From Euzebya rosea (GTDB taxonomy: Bacteria; Actinomycetota; Nitriliruptoria; Euzebyales; Euzebyaceae), in the NCBI RefSeq assembly GCF_003073135.1, contig NZ_PGDQ01000001.1, positions 124,001 to 188,000 on the forward strand: 64,000 nt of DNA. Reading direction: 5' to 3'. A model generated the notes under the pieces. That model made no database searches, was not told where the DNA came from, and saw nothing but the letters and a program-made list of their open reading frames with translations. Made by a program: the position numbers and the translations under genes. Positions 43,433 through 51,845 of the stretch are shown here, one piece after another. Positions within the stretch are counted from its first letter, which is position 1; each line of letters starts with the position of its first letter.

Positions 43433-43435
43433 CCC

Positions 43436-45247
43436 ATGGCGTCCGCCAACCCTGGCAACCCGAAGCGCTTCGACCCACGCGTCAACCGTGGTGACCGGCT
43501 GTCCACAGGTCACCACGACCCCTCCGTCGAGGGGCTGACCGAGGGACTGAGTCCCCAGTCCACCGTCGACCTCGGCTGGGGGCGCCTGATCTTCGGCCAG
43601 ACCTTCGCCGACCACGGGTCGATCCGTGACGTCCTGCTCGACGAGGGTGCGGGGCAACGCGACATCGCCATGTACCTGCGTGACCCGCAGGTGCTCGTCG
43701 GCAGCGCCCCCGCGGAGCTGTTCATCGACCCGTCGCTGACCTACCGCCTGTGGCTGCATCGCTACCGCAGCCGCAAGGACCCGGTGAAGGGCATCGTCGT
43801 GCGGCCGATGGACCGGCCGGGCGACGCCGAGGAGATCAACCGGATCTACGCCGCCTGCGGCATGGTCACCGCCGACCCCGACGTCATGTCGGCCAACCAC
43901 CGACACAACGGCGTGGTCTACCTGCTGGCCGTCGACACCGACCGCAACGAGATCGTCGGCACCGTCACCGGCATCGACCACACCGACGCCTTCGGCGACC
44001 CCGAGTCGGGATCGTCGTTGTGGTGCCTGGCGGTCGACCCCCAGACCGCCCGCCCCGGCGTCGGCGAGGCGCTGGTCCGCCACCTGTCGGAGCGGTTCAA
44101 GGCGCGTGGCCGGGCCTACATGGACCTGTCGGTCCTGCACGACAACACCGCCGCCATCCGCCTGTACGAGAAGCTCGGCTTCGAACGTGTCCCCGTGTTC
44201 CTGGTCAAGCGCAAGAACCCCATCAACGAGGGCCTGTACACCGCGATGGGGGAGGAGGGCAAGCTCAACCCGTACGCGAAGATCATCGCCGACGAGGCCC
44301 ACCGCCGGGGCATCGCCGTCCATGTCGTCGACGCCGAGTCGGGCCTGATGAAGCTGACCTACGGCGGCCGGACCATCGCCACCCGCGAGTCGTTGTCGGA
44401 CCTGACCACGGCCGTGGCGATGACCCGCTGCGACGACAAGCGCCTGACCCGTCGGCTGCTGGAGGGCGCCGGCCTGTCGGTGCCCGCGGGACGTGTCGTC
44501 GGGCGCGACGCCGAGGACCTGACGTTCCTCGACGCCCACGGCGAGGTCGTCGTCAAGCCTGCCCGTGGTGAGCAGGGGAACGGCATCACCGTCGGCGTGC
44601 GCACGCCCGACCACCTGATGCGGGCCATCGACGAGGCCGCCCGGGTCTGCCCGATCGTGCTGATGGAGGAGCTCGTCGACGGCGAGGACCTGCGCATCAT
44701 CGTCATCGACGGGAAGGTGATCGCGGCGGCCGTGCGTCGGCCCGCCATGGTCGTCGGCGACGGCCGCAAGTCCCTCGACCAGCTGATCGGTTCGCAGAGC
44801 CGGCGCCGCCAGGCCGCTACCGGCGGCGAGTCCGTGATCCCGATGGACGACCACACCTACGACACGATCGCCGACCAGGGGTTCGCCACCCACGACGTCG
44901 TACCTGCCGGCCGCACGGTGCAGGTGCGTCGCACCGCCAACCTGCACACGGGCGGCACGATCCACGACGTGACCGCGCGCCTGCACCCGACGCTCGCCGA
45001 GGCCGCCGTGTCCGCCGCCGAGGTCCTCGACATCCCCGTGGTGGGCATCGACCTGCTGGTGCCGGATGTCGAACGCCCCGAGTACGTCATCATCGAAGCC
45101 AACGAACGCCCGGGCCTGGCCAACCACGAGCCCCAGCCGACCGCCCAGGCGTTCCTCGACCTGCTGTTCCCGCGCACCCGCAGGACGGCAGGCACCCCCG
45201 CCCGACTGCCCCGCACCGACACCCCCGAGGAAGCGACCGACGAGTGA
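43436..45247 (+). CDS. ngg: N-acetylglutaminylglutamine synthetase (GNAT + ATP-grasp)
   Basis: A 603-residue two-part enzyme. The GNAT acetyltransferase module (about 110-270; CLAVDPQTARPGVGEALV) acetylates Gln. The C-terminal ATP-grasp ligase (about 310-580; VVKPARGEQGNGITVGV; IIEANERPGLANHEP) joins a second glutamine, giving N-acetylglutaminylglutamine. It starts 3 bp after the amidotransferase stop. It was first characterised in proteobacteria such as Sinorhizobium and Pseudomonas under salt stress; here the whole set is in an actinobacterial genome. Confidence 0.93.
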   Translation: MASANPGNPKRFDPRVNRGDRLSTGHHDPSVEGLTEGLSPQSTVDLGWGRLIFGQTFADHGSIRDVLLDEGAGQRDIAMYLRDPQVLVGSAPAELFIDPSLTYRLWLHRYRSRKDPVKGIVVRPMDRPGDAEEINRIYAACGMVTADPDVMSANHRHNGVVYLLAVDTDRNEIVGTVTGIDHTDAFGDPESGSSLWCLAVDPQTARPGVGEALVRHLSERFKARGRAYMDLSVLHDNTAAIRLYEKLGFERVPVFLVKRKNPINEGLYTAMGEEGKLNPYAKIIADEAHRRGIAVHVVDAESGLMKLTYGGRTIATRESLSDLTTAVAMTRCDDKRLTRRLLEGAGLSVPAGRVVGRDAEDLTFLDAHGEVVVKPARGEQGNGITVGVRTPDHLMRAIDEAARVCPIVLMEELVDGEDLRIIVIDGKVIAAAVRRPAMVVGDGRKSLDQLIGSQSRRRQAATGGESVIPMDDHTYDTIADQGFATHDVVPAGRTVQVRRTANLHTGGTIHDVTARLHPTLAEAAVSAAEVLDIPVVGIDLLVPDVERPEYVIIEANERPGLANHEPQPTAQAFLDLLFPRTRRTAGTPARLPRTDTPEEATDE

Positions 45248-46395
45248 CCACCGAGCCCAAGCTGCTGGAGATCGACCGCGACTACATGGTGGACCTGATG
45301 GTCCGGCTGCTGGAGACACCCAGCCCCACCGGTCGCACCGACGAGATCATGCGGCTGCTGGGGGAGGAGGTCGAGCAGCTGGGCCTGCCGGTCGAGCTGA
45401 CCCGGCGAGGTGTCCTGCACGCGGAGATGACCGGTGAGCGCGAGGACCTCAAGCGGGTCGTCGTCGTGCACGCCGACACGATCGGCTGCATGGTCAAGGA
45501 CATCAAGCCCAACGGACGGCTGCGGGTCGTCCCGGTGGGCACGTGGGCGGCCCGCTTCGCCGAGGGCGCCCGGGTGACGATCTTCACCGACGAGCCGGGG
45601 ACCAGCTACACCGGCACGATCCTGCCGCTGAAGTCCTCGGGGCACGCCTTCGACATCGAGGTCGACACCCAGCCGGTCGCGTGGGACAACGTCGAGGTGC
45701 GCATCGACGAGCGGGTCGAGGGGGCCGAGGACGTGCGTGCCCTCGGCATCCAGATCGGTGACTTCGTCGCCCCGCACGCGCTGCCGTCCATCAGCGACTC
45801 GGGGTTCATCAACGCGCGGCACCTCGACAACAAGGCCGGTGTGGCGGCGGCGATGGCGGCGTTCAAGGCCGTCAAGGAGTCCGGGCTGCCCGTCCCGGTG
45901 ACCGCCACGCTGGTGTGCACCGTGGCCGAGGAGGTGGGCCTGGGGGCGACCAACCTCGGCCCGGACGTGGCCGAGACGCTGTCGATCGACGCCGCCGTCG
46001 TCGCGCCGGGGCAGCACTCCCGCGAGGACACCGTCAACATCGCGATGCACGACATGTCGGGCCCGTTCGACTACCACCTGACCCGGCGCATGGACGCCAT
46101 GTGTCGGCACCTCGGGATCCCCTTCGAGCGGGACCTGTTCACGTTCTACCGCTCCGACATCGCGGCGGCGCTGGAGGCCGGGGCCGAGATGCGTGCGGCG
46201 CTGATCGGCTTCGGCACCGACGCCAGCCATGGCTGGGAGCGCACCCACATCGACGGCGTCGAGCGGATCGCCCAGCTCGTGGCCGGGTACCTCCAGGTGC
46301 CGTTCATCTTCGCCCACGACGCCGAGCCCTCCGGGCCGGTGGAGACGTTCCCCGAGCAGGAGCAGGAGGTCGGCCTGAAGGTCGACCCGTCCTGA
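45244..46395 (+). CDS. M42-family peptidase of the NAGGN osmolyte system
   Basis: A 383-residue metallo-aminopeptidase fold protein. Di-zinc ligands are visible: VVVHADTIG, HLDNKAGVAAA, AEEVGLGAT (general base Glu plus ligand) and FGTDASHGWE. GTG 45244 overlaps the ngg stop (GTGA), so translation is coupled. This subfamily is found with the amidotransferase and synthetase and is presumed to turn over the osmolyte dipeptide or adjust its pool when osmolarity falls; that role is inferred in the family. Confidence 0.92.
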   Translation: MTTEPKLLEIDRDYMVDLMVRLLETPSPTGRTDEIMRLLGEEVEQLGLPVELTRRGVLHAEMTGEREDLKRVVVVHADTIGCMVKDIKPNGRLRVVPVGTWAARFAEGARVTIFTDEPGTSYTGTILPLKSSGHAFDIEVDTQPVAWDNVEVRIDERVEGAEDVRALGIQIGDFVAPHALPSISDSGFINARHLDNKAGVAAAMAAFKAVKESGLPVPVTATLVCTVAEEVGLGATNLGPDVAETLSIDAAVVAPGQHSREDTVNIAMHDMSGPFDYHLTRRMDAMCRHLGIPFERDLFTFYRSDIAAALEAGAEMRAALIGFGTDASHGWERTHIDGVERIAQLVAGYLQVPFIFAHDAEPSGPVETFPEQEQEVGLKVDPS

Positions 46396-46401
46396 TCGGT
46401 C

Positions 46402-46887
46402 TCAGGACGACGCGCCGTCGACGCACCGGTCGAGGGCGTCGGCGAGTCGGGGGAGCGCCGCGTCGAGCGTGTCGGCGACCGAGCAGCGGATCAGCAGCAG
46501 CTGCATGTCGGTGAGGGCATGCACGGTCCGCAGCTGGATCCGCCGCTGCCGCATGCAGCGCAGGCCGATGGTTGTGCCGCGCGAGATGACGAGGTCACGG
46601 TGGCCGGGACGGCTGGCGACTGCCCTGCCGCTGACGATCACGAAGGCACGCGGCGAGGGCGGGCCGGGCACGGCAAGGCGGTCGCCGTCGGTCACCGACA
46701 CGATGGTGAACATGCGCCTGGCCACCTCGACCTCGGCCGGGTCGAGCGGAACGGGCAGGACGGGTGGGGCCAGCGCCTCCTCCAGCGTCAGCCCGATCCG
46801 CAGGCAGGTGGACGGACGCAGGTCATCGGGTGCGGTCGTGGTGTCGCGCATGGCGCGGACCTCCGGGAGCGTGGGTGCGATGGTCAT
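46402..46887 (-). CDS. Small cNMP-binding-fold protein
   Basis: A 161-residue protein. The central 100 residues look like a cyclic-nucleotide-binding beta-roll: DGDRLAVPGPPSPRAFVIVS, SGRAVASRPGHRDLVISRG and TVHALTDMQLLLI follow the order of Crp-type domains. The phosphate-binding cassette (GExxxL...RxA) is not recognisable, and there is no helix-turn-helix, so it may sense something else or act through protein contacts. ATG 46887 follows GAGGGC. It is convergent with the osmolyte trio, 6 bp away. Confidence 0.6.
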   Translation of the reverse strand: MTIAPTLPEVRAMRDTTTAPDDLRPSTCLRIGLTLEEALAPPVLPVPLDPAEVEVARRMFTIVSVTDGDRLAVPGPPSPRAFVIVSGRAVASRPGHRDLVISRGTTIGLRCMRQRRIQLRTVHALTDMQLLLIRCSVADTLDAALPRLADALDRCVDGASS

Positions 46888-47060
46888 GCCCTCAAGGAGC
46901 GCCGACCGGCCTCGCTGATACACGCCCCCGGATTCCGTGTGCCGGTCGCCCGGCCCACCCCGACGCGTGTCGCCCGGGTCGGCGGCGGGTGCCGGTGAGA
47001 CGACAGGCCTGTGGTGTGTGTCGCCTGGTCGGCGGGCCACAACGGTGAGTCGACGCGCTT

Positions 47061-47188
47061 GAGGGACTCGGCCCTCGGGGGTTCGAAAGGGGGCGGAGCC
47101 CCCTTGGGGAGGACAGCGCCGTAGGCGCTTGGGACCTCGAGCGCCCTTTCGGGCGCGAGACAGCAACGCTATGCGTTGCTGTCCCAAG
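47061..47188 (-). ncRNA. Candidate structured RNA or hairpin array behind tRNA-Arg
   Basis: Non-coding stretch directly 3' of tRNA-Arg on the same strand. Perfect helices: H1 47124-47135 with 47181-47192 (12 bp, closing a branched fold and reaching into the tRNA 3' end); H2 47159-47169 with 47173-47183 (11 bp); H3 47141-47146 with 47151-47156 (loop GAAA on the minus strand, a GNRA tetraloop); H4 47115-47120 with 47124-47129; H5 47087-47094 with 47098-47105; H6 47061-47065 with 47072-47076. H1 and H4 exclude each other; H1 and H2 share 3 bp. H5 is terminator-like. It could be a tRNA trailer with terminators, or a stable RNA of its own. Confidence 0.4.
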
Positions 47189-47261
47189 CGCCCCCGGAGC
47201 GATTCGAACGCCCGACACCTGGTTCCGGAAACCAGTGCTCTATCCCCTGAGCTACGGGGGC
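47189..47261 (-). tRNA. tRNA-Arg (anticodon CCG)
   Basis: A 73-nt cloverleaf: 7-bp acceptor GCCCCCG/CGGGGGC, D-arm with AGCTCAGGGGATAGAGC, anticodon stem CTGGT/ACCAG with loop TTCCGGA (anticodon CCG, reads CGG) and T-loop TTCGAATC. The 3' CCA is not encoded. An 11-bp hairpin lies a few bases downstream. Confidence 0.97.
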
Positions 47262-47328
47262 AAGGGAGGGGATGGTAGCCGGTCGGGGCGGCTCGGGCCA
47301 CATGGCGCCGCGGCGTCCGATCGCCCGG

Positions 47329-48195
47329 CTACAGCGCCGCCAGTCCCTGCGCGAAGGGGTTGGGGTCGGGGGTGACGGGGTGCGGGGTCTCGGTCGGCCC
47401 GGCGGTCGCGGCAGCGGCCTCGCGCTGGTCGGCGTACCAGTCCAGCGAGGGTCCGAGCAGGGCCTCGTAGGCCCGGCGGAACGCCTCGGCGGCCGGCTGG
47501 CCGAGCCAGTCGTCGGGCAGGACCGCTGCCGGCAGGCCCGGGTCGGCGAAGAGGAACGACCGCCACCGATGCACCAGCCGCAGCCGGGCGGCGAACGCGG
47601 CCTCGCCGTCTTCGGGGACCTGCACGTCGGTCCACTCCTCGAGGAACGCCCGGTGGTCCGCCCGCAGCCGCTCCAGGTCCCAGGCCAGGTGGGCCAGGGT
47701 GTCGTCGGGGCCCTCGACCCGAGCGGTCATCCGCATCACGTCAACGCGGGCCGCCTCGGGCATGCGGTCGAGCACCGCCTCGACGGCGCGGCCGTGGTCG
47801 TGGGGGCTGACCCAGACGGTCGGCTCGAGGCGTCCGTAGCCGATCCACCCGAGCTCCGCGGCCAGCTCGCCGTCGGCGTCGAACTCGTCCAGCCCGGGGG
47901 TGACCAACATGCGCCACGACCCGTCCCACGGCCGCGTTCGCAGCCGGTAGATCCGCTCGGCCGCCTCGTCCAGGCGCGTCACGCCCTTGTCGGTCAGCCG
48001 GTAGGCGGCGTACCGCCCGGCCCGTCGGGGTTCGACCCAGCCCTCACCCGTCATGCGGTGCAGCGCCGTGCGGACGGCTTGCGGGTTGAACCCGAGGGTG
48101 CCCATCGCGGCGGTGATCGTCGAGAGCCACGCCTCCCCGCCCGTCGGCCGGACGACGTCCCCGAAGAGGGTGAACAGCGCGGATCGTGCGCGCAC
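47329..48195 (-). CDS. PaaX-family transcriptional regulator
   Basis: A 288-residue repressor of the PaaX family, whose founding member controls phenylacetate degradation in response to phenylacetyl-CoA. An N-terminal winged helix (about 1-75) has FGDVVRPTGGEAWLSTI and NPQAVRTALHRMTGEGWV. The central domain (WDGSWRMLVTPGLDEF) and C-terminal helical PaaX_C domain follow. GTG 48195 is supported by GGGAGG. No paa genes lie nearby, so the regulon must be elsewhere; many PaaX-like proteins respond to other acyl-CoAs. Confidence 0.9.
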   Translation of the reverse strand: MRARSALFTLFGDVVRPTGGEAWLSTITAAMGTLGFNPQAVRTALHRMTGEGWVEPRRAGRYAAYRLTDKGVTRLDEAAERIYRLRTRPWDGSWRMLVTPGLDEFDADGELAAELGWIGYGRLEPTVWVSPHDHGRAVEAVLDRMPEAARVDVMRMTARVEGPDDTLAHLAWDLERLRADHRAFLEEWTDVQVPEDGEAAFAARLRLVHRWRSFLFADPGLPAAVLPDDWLGQPAAEAFRRAYEALLGPSLDWYADQREAAAATAGPTETPHPVTPDPNPFAQGLAAL

Positions 48196-48302
48196 GTGGA
48201 CCTCCCGGGACGGTGACCTGACGTGTTACAGCATAGGCCCGGATCGTCGGGGCGGCGTCACACGTCCGGGGCGCGGGTTGTGGCGGCCCCGCGGCAGGCG
48301 GG

Positions 48303-48308
48303 TACAAC
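48303..48308 (+). promoter_or_regulatory. -10 box of leaderless lipoprotein gene
   Basis: TACAAC, 7 nt before GTG 48316; decides the start. Confidence 0.5.
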
Positions 48309-48315
48309 TCCTCGG

Positions 48316-48849
48316 GTGACCTCCGCCAGAGTGCTGCCCCTCCTCCTCCTGCTGCTCGCCGTCCTCGGAGCGGCGTGCGGTGACGCCCCCGACGTGCTGC
48401 CCGACCCCCGTGGCGGGCGCTCCGGCCTGCAGATGTCCGGGCTGTTCAGCGACCGCCAGATCGCCGTCAGCGACGGGCTGCCGGTCCTCAACACGACCGA
48501 CTGCGACGTCAACGAGGGGCCGGACCGCGACGTGTGCATCGTGACGCGCGACATCAACGGCGAGCTGCTGCGGGTCATCTTCGAGAACCCCGTCGCGCTG
48601 CAGGAAGGGGCCGTCCTGCCCGTCGGCTCGGACTGCGCCACCGACGAGGCGTGCGACGAGGTCCTCGACGCCGCGGTCATCGACTTCGAGTTCGGGGACC
48701 GCCGACGGGTCCGCGCAGAGTCCGGTACGCTGCGCATCGAGGTCGTCGAGCCCGGGCAGCGCTACCGGGGCGAGTTCGACGTCCGCCTGCCGGACGGGTC
48801 GCTGTCCGCCACCTTCGACCTGGTGCCCCGCCCCGACGAGCTCTCCTGA
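48316..48849 (+). CDS. Hypothetical lipoprotein
   Basis: A 177-residue exported protein: signal helix LPLLLLLLAVLGAACG with lipobox GAAC, then a beta-rich domain containing four cysteines (TDCDVNEGPDRDVC; DCATDEAC) likely to form two disulfides outside the cell. No known family recognised. GTG 48316 lies 7 nt after TACAAC. Convergent with the thioesterase gene. Confidence 0.75.
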   Translation: MTSARVLPLLLLLLAVLGAACGDAPDVLPDPRGGRSGLQMSGLFSDRQIAVSDGLPVLNTTDCDVNEGPDRDVCIVTRDINGELLRVIFENPVALQEGAVLPVGSDCATDEACDEVLDAAVIDFEFGDRRRVRAESGTLRIEVVEPGQRYRGEFDVRLPDGSLSATFDLVPRPDELS

Positions 48850-48868
48850 CGAGCGGGTCGCGACCCAG

Positions 48869-49231
48869 CTAGCTCGAGGTGCCCAGGGCCACCTGGGTGA
48901 ACGTGGCGGTGGCCTTGACCTCGCCGTCGTGCACGAAGGTGACCGACGTCTCCATCCGGCGACCCTCGGCATGGGTGACCGTGGCGACCACGTCGACCGT
49001 CGCACCGACGGGCACGGGGGCATCGTGGCGCAGCTGGATGGACGCGCCCGCACCCTCCTCACCCGGCTCGAGGCCCTGCCGGAAGAGGTACCGCGAGACG
49101 TGCTCGGCGTCGCGGACCATCGCCACCGTCGAGTAGAGGTCGTGGATGTCCTCGTCGTCGAACGCCGCACGGTCGCTGTCGAGCACCACCCGTCGCATCG
49201 ACACGACGGTTCCCACCGCAGGCCAGCGCAT
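48869..49231 (-). CDS. Hotdog-fold thioesterase, FlK-like
   Basis: A 120-residue hotdog protein resembling fluoroacetyl-CoA-type thioesterases. The signature strand IQLRHDAPVPVGATVDVVA holds a His; the upstream helix VAMVRDAEHVSRYLF has Asp where FlK has its catalytic Glu. It probably cleaves small acyl-CoAs. Its ATG shares one base with the stop of the cupin gene (TGATG), so the two form a coupled pair. A paralogue lies at 51298-51678 on the other side of pepA. Confidence 0.75.
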   Translation of the reverse strand: MRWPAVGTVVSMRRVVLDSDRAAFDDEDIHDLYSTVAMVRDAEHVSRYLFRQGLEPGEEGAGASIQLRHDAPVPVGATVDVVATVTHAEGRRMETSVTFVHDGEVKATATFTQVALGTSS

Positions 49232-49716
49232 CAGCCGCTCCCCAACCCGCGACGCAACCGGTCGAGCAGGCCCGGCTTCTCCGCGGCGGCCCGACGTTCC
49301 GCCGTCGACTGCTCGGTCACGCCGGCCGGCACCACCGGCGCCTCGTCGGGCGGGGAGGTCACGACCTGCAGGATCAGCGGGTCGGCGGAGGAGTTGCGCA
49401 GCCCGTGGGCGATCCCCGCGGGCACCATCACGGCCTGGAGGGACTGCAGCGTCACCTCGGCATCGTCGGTGACGACCCAGGCCTGGCCGCCCAGCACCGT
49501 GTAGACGGCGTCGGCCGTCTCGAACGTGCGCGCGTCGAGGGTCTGCTGGGGTTCGAGGCAGATGAGGTCGAGCGCCAGCACGTCGGTCTCCATGACGCGT
49601 CTGCCAGCCGGCAGGTCGAGGTCGAACTCGACGTAGTCGCGCAGGTCGACCGCGATCGGCTCGAACGGCACGTCCGGCGGCGCGGGGGTGGTCTGCTCTG
49701 GTGGGTCGTCGTCCAT
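49231..49716 (-). CDS. Cupin-domain protein with helical tail
   Basis: A 161-residue cupin: GGQAWVVTDDAEVTLQSLQA and AVMVPAGIAHGLRNSSADPL form the second half of the barrel, and the final 30 residues are a charged helix (AERRAAAEKPGLLDRLRRG). The metal-ligand His set is incomplete, so it may bind rather than catalyse. ATG 49716 lies 9 nt after TACACT. Coupled to the hotdog thioesterase downstream. Confidence 0.7.
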   Translation of the reverse strand: MDDDPPEQTTPAPPDVPFEPIAVDLRDYVEFDLDLPAGRRVMETDVLALDLICLEPQQTLDARTFETADAVYTVLGGQAWVVTDDAEVTLQSLQAVMVPAGIAHGLRNSSADPLILQVVTSPPDEAPVVPAGVTEQSTAERRAAAEKPGLLDRLRRGLGSG

Positions 49717-49725
49717 CGCCGCGGC

Positions 49726-49731
49726 AGTGTA
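49726..49731 (-). promoter_or_regulatory. -10 box of leaderless cupin gene
   Basis: TACACT on the minus strand, 9 nt before ATG 49716; it decides the start over an upstream in-frame codon. Confidence 0.5.
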
Positions 49732-49798
49732 GGGCGACGGCAGGGGCACGGCCCGAGGACGGTGGTGAATCGGCCGAGTGCCCGACTGTGCTGCTCGC

Positions 49799-49804
49799 TA
49801 GTAT
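49799..49804 (+). promoter_or_regulatory. -10 box of leaderless pepA gene
   Basis: TAGTAT, the best -10 match in the window, 9 nt before ATG 49814. Confidence 0.55.
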
Positions 49805-49813
49805 CCCGCCTCG

Positions 49814-51268
49814 ATGGCCACTTCACTGCAGCTCAGCACCGGTCCACTGTCCGACGTCGACGCGGGGGCGGTGGCACTGCTCGTTCCCTCCGACGACGAG
49901 GGGCGTGCCGCGGCGCTCGCCGCGATGTCGGAGGCCAGCGGCGTCGACCTCGGCGCAGCGCTGGCCGCCGTCGACGTGACGGGCAAGGTCGGCGAGGTGG
50001 CGCGGATCCCGGTCGGAGGCCGCCTGCTGATCGTCTCCGGCCTGGGCGAGAAGCCCGACGAGGAGGTGTACCGCCGCGCCGCCGCGACGGCGGTCCGCAA
50101 CACCCCGAAGGACACCACCCTCGCGATCGGGGTCTCCGGTGACGCTGCGGTCGTGCAGGCCGTCGCCGAGGGTGCCGGGCTCGGCGCGTACGCCTACACC
50201 GAGCACCGCAAGAAGCCCCACGATGCCCCGACGGTGGAGACCGTGACCGTCGTCACCGCCGATGCCGTCGACGAGGCCGAGGACGCGATCGCCCGGGCAA
50301 GCGTCGTCGTCGCCGCCGTCTGCGCCGCGCGTGACATGGTGAACTGCCCGCCCGGCGACAAGCGTCCCCCGGCGCTGGCCGACCGCATGGCCGCCCTCGT
50401 CGCCGACGCCGACGTCACCGTCCGGATCCGCGACGAGCAGGAGCTGGCCGAGGGTGGCTTCGGCGGGATCATCGGCGTCGGCAAGGGATCCTCCGAGCCG
50501 CCCCGCCTGGTCGAGCTGACCTACGCCCCCGAGGGTGCGACCACCCACGTGGTGCTGGTCGGCAAGGGCATCACCTTCGACTCCGGCGGGCTGTCGCTGA
50601 AGCCGTGGAAGTCGATGCTGACCATGAAGTCCGACATGGCCGGTGCCGCCGGCGTCGCGGCGACGATGTCGGCGCTGAAGGACATGGGCGTCACCGTCAA
50701 GGTCACGGGCCTGTGCGCGCTGGCGGAGAACATGCCGTCGGCGACGGCCCAGCGACCCGGTGACGTGATCCGCCACTACGGCGGCACCACGGTGGAGGTG
50801 CTCAACACCGACGCAGAGGGTCGTCTGGTCATGGCCGACGCCCTGGCGTACGGCGCCGAGATGTCACCCGACGCGATGATCGACATGGCCACCCTCACCG
50901 GTGCGCAGGTCGTGTCACTGGGCGAGGACGTCGCCGCCGTGATGGGCACCGACGAGGCGCTGGTGCAGGCGCTGCGCGACGCCGCGGAGACCTCCGGTGA
51001 GCAGATCTGGCCGCTGCCGCTCGTCGAGCGCTACACCGAGACCCTGAAGTCACCGGTCGCCGACATGCAGAACATCGGCAAGGCGGGCCACGCCGGCACC
51101 ATCACCGCCGGGCTGTTCCTGCGGGCCTTCACCGGCGACATCCCCTGGGCACACCTCGACATCGCCGGGCCCTCCTTCATGGAGGCCCCGAACGAGAACT
51201 ACCTGTCCGCAGGCGGCACGGGCTTCGGCGTCCGTACCCTGCTGACTTACCTCGCCGGCCTGAGCTGA
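49814..51268 (+). CDS. pepA: Leucyl aminopeptidase, M17 family
   Basis: A 484-residue cytosolic exopeptidase that removes N-terminal residues from peptides, forming hexamers with two metal ions per site. The N-terminal domain (about 1-160) is variable. The catalytic domain shows VGKGITFDSGGLSLKP (Lys, Asp), MKSDMAGAAGV (Asp), and the hallmark NTDAEGRLVMAD (Asp, Glu, Arg). Length and layout are normal for the family. It is transcribed from its own leaderless promoter and ends 29 bp from a convergent thioesterase gene. Confidence 0.95.
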   Translation: MATSLQLSTGPLSDVDAGAVALLVPSDDEGRAAALAAMSEASGVDLGAALAAVDVTGKVGEVARIPVGGRLLIVSGLGEKPDEEVYRRAAATAVRNTPKDTTLAIGVSGDAAVVQAVAEGAGLGAYAYTEHRKKPHDAPTVETVTVVTADAVDEAEDAIARASVVVAAVCAARDMVNCPPGDKRPPALADRMAALVADADVTVRIRDEQELAEGGFGGIIGVGKGSSEPPRLVELTYAPEGATTHVVLVGKGITFDSGGLSLKPWKSMLTMKSDMAGAAGVAATMSALKDMGVTVKVTGLCALAENMPSATAQRPGDVIRHYGGTTVEVLNTDAEGRLVMADALAYGAEMSPDAMIDMATLTGAQVVSLGEDVAAVMGTDEALVQALRDAAETSGEQIWPLPLVERYTETLKSPVADMQNIGKAGHAGTITAGLFLRAFTGDIPWAHLDIAGPSFMEAPNENYLSAGGTGFGVRTLLTYLAGLS

Positions 51269-51297
51269 CCGCCGGCGCCTGCGTCGCGCAGGACCGC

Positions 51298-51678
51298 TCA
51301 GCCCGCGAACCGCTCCCGGGCCACCACGACCCGGCGGTGCGTGCCGCGGGCGACCTCCGTGTCGTCCTCCCGGACCGAGACGACGAAGGTCAGCTTGCGG
51401 CCGTCGACGTCCTCGAGGGTCGCCGCGGCGGTGACCTCGCCGCCCACCTGCGTCGGCCGCAGGTGGTCGAGCTCGATGCGGACCCCGACGGTGGTGTGAT
51501 CGGGGTCGAGGTGGCCGACGAGCGCCGTGCACGCCGCTTCCTCGGCCAGGGCCACGACACGGGGGGTGGCCAGCACGGGCACGTCGCCCGAGCCGTGGGC
51601 GATGGCGGTGTCGTCGCTGGTCACCGTGTGGGTGACCGAGCCGGCCAGGCCGGCTTCGAGGCCGTCGGTATCGGTCAT
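51298..51678 (-). CDS. Hotdog-fold thioesterase, FlK-like paralogue
   Basis: A 126-residue hotdog thioesterase. VVALAEEAACTALVGHL supplies a Glu at the FlK catalytic position, and IELDHLRPTQVGGEVTA the His; threonine is found in VLATPRV. It is therefore closer to the canonical active site than its paralogue at 48869. Start 51678 follows GAAGGA. A general small acyl-CoA thioesterase is likely; true fluoroacetate resistance is not implied. Confidence 0.82.
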   Translation of the reverse strand: MTDTDGLEAGLAGSVTHTVTSDDTAIAHGSGDVPVLATPRVVALAEEAACTALVGHLDPDHTTVGVRIELDHLRPTQVGGEVTAAATLEDVDGRKLTFVVSVREDDTEVARGTHRRVVVARERFAG

Positions 51679-51845
51679 GGAATCGTCCTTCTGGGTCTGG
51701 ATGGCGGGTGGCCACCCCACCGGTTGGGTGGGAACGGGCCCGTGCAGGCAGTATGGAGGGCCATCTCGTCCTCGCCGACGAACGTCTGCACGACGCGTCG
51801 GGCGAGCGCCGAAACCCTCAACCCCTGTTCAGGACGGTGAAGCCA

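Noticed and set aside
41630-45319. 1229-codon open frame antisense to the osmolyte genes
   Set aside because: It opposes two clearly recognised enzymes and has low-complexity composition; an artefact of few stop codons at high GC.
47061-47110. Possible tRNA remnant or att site (GGTTCGAAAG) near tRNA-Arg
   Set aside because: No acceptor or anticodon arms accompany the T-loop-like word, TTCGAA is palindromic, and no integrase or direct repeat of the tRNA 3' end was found.
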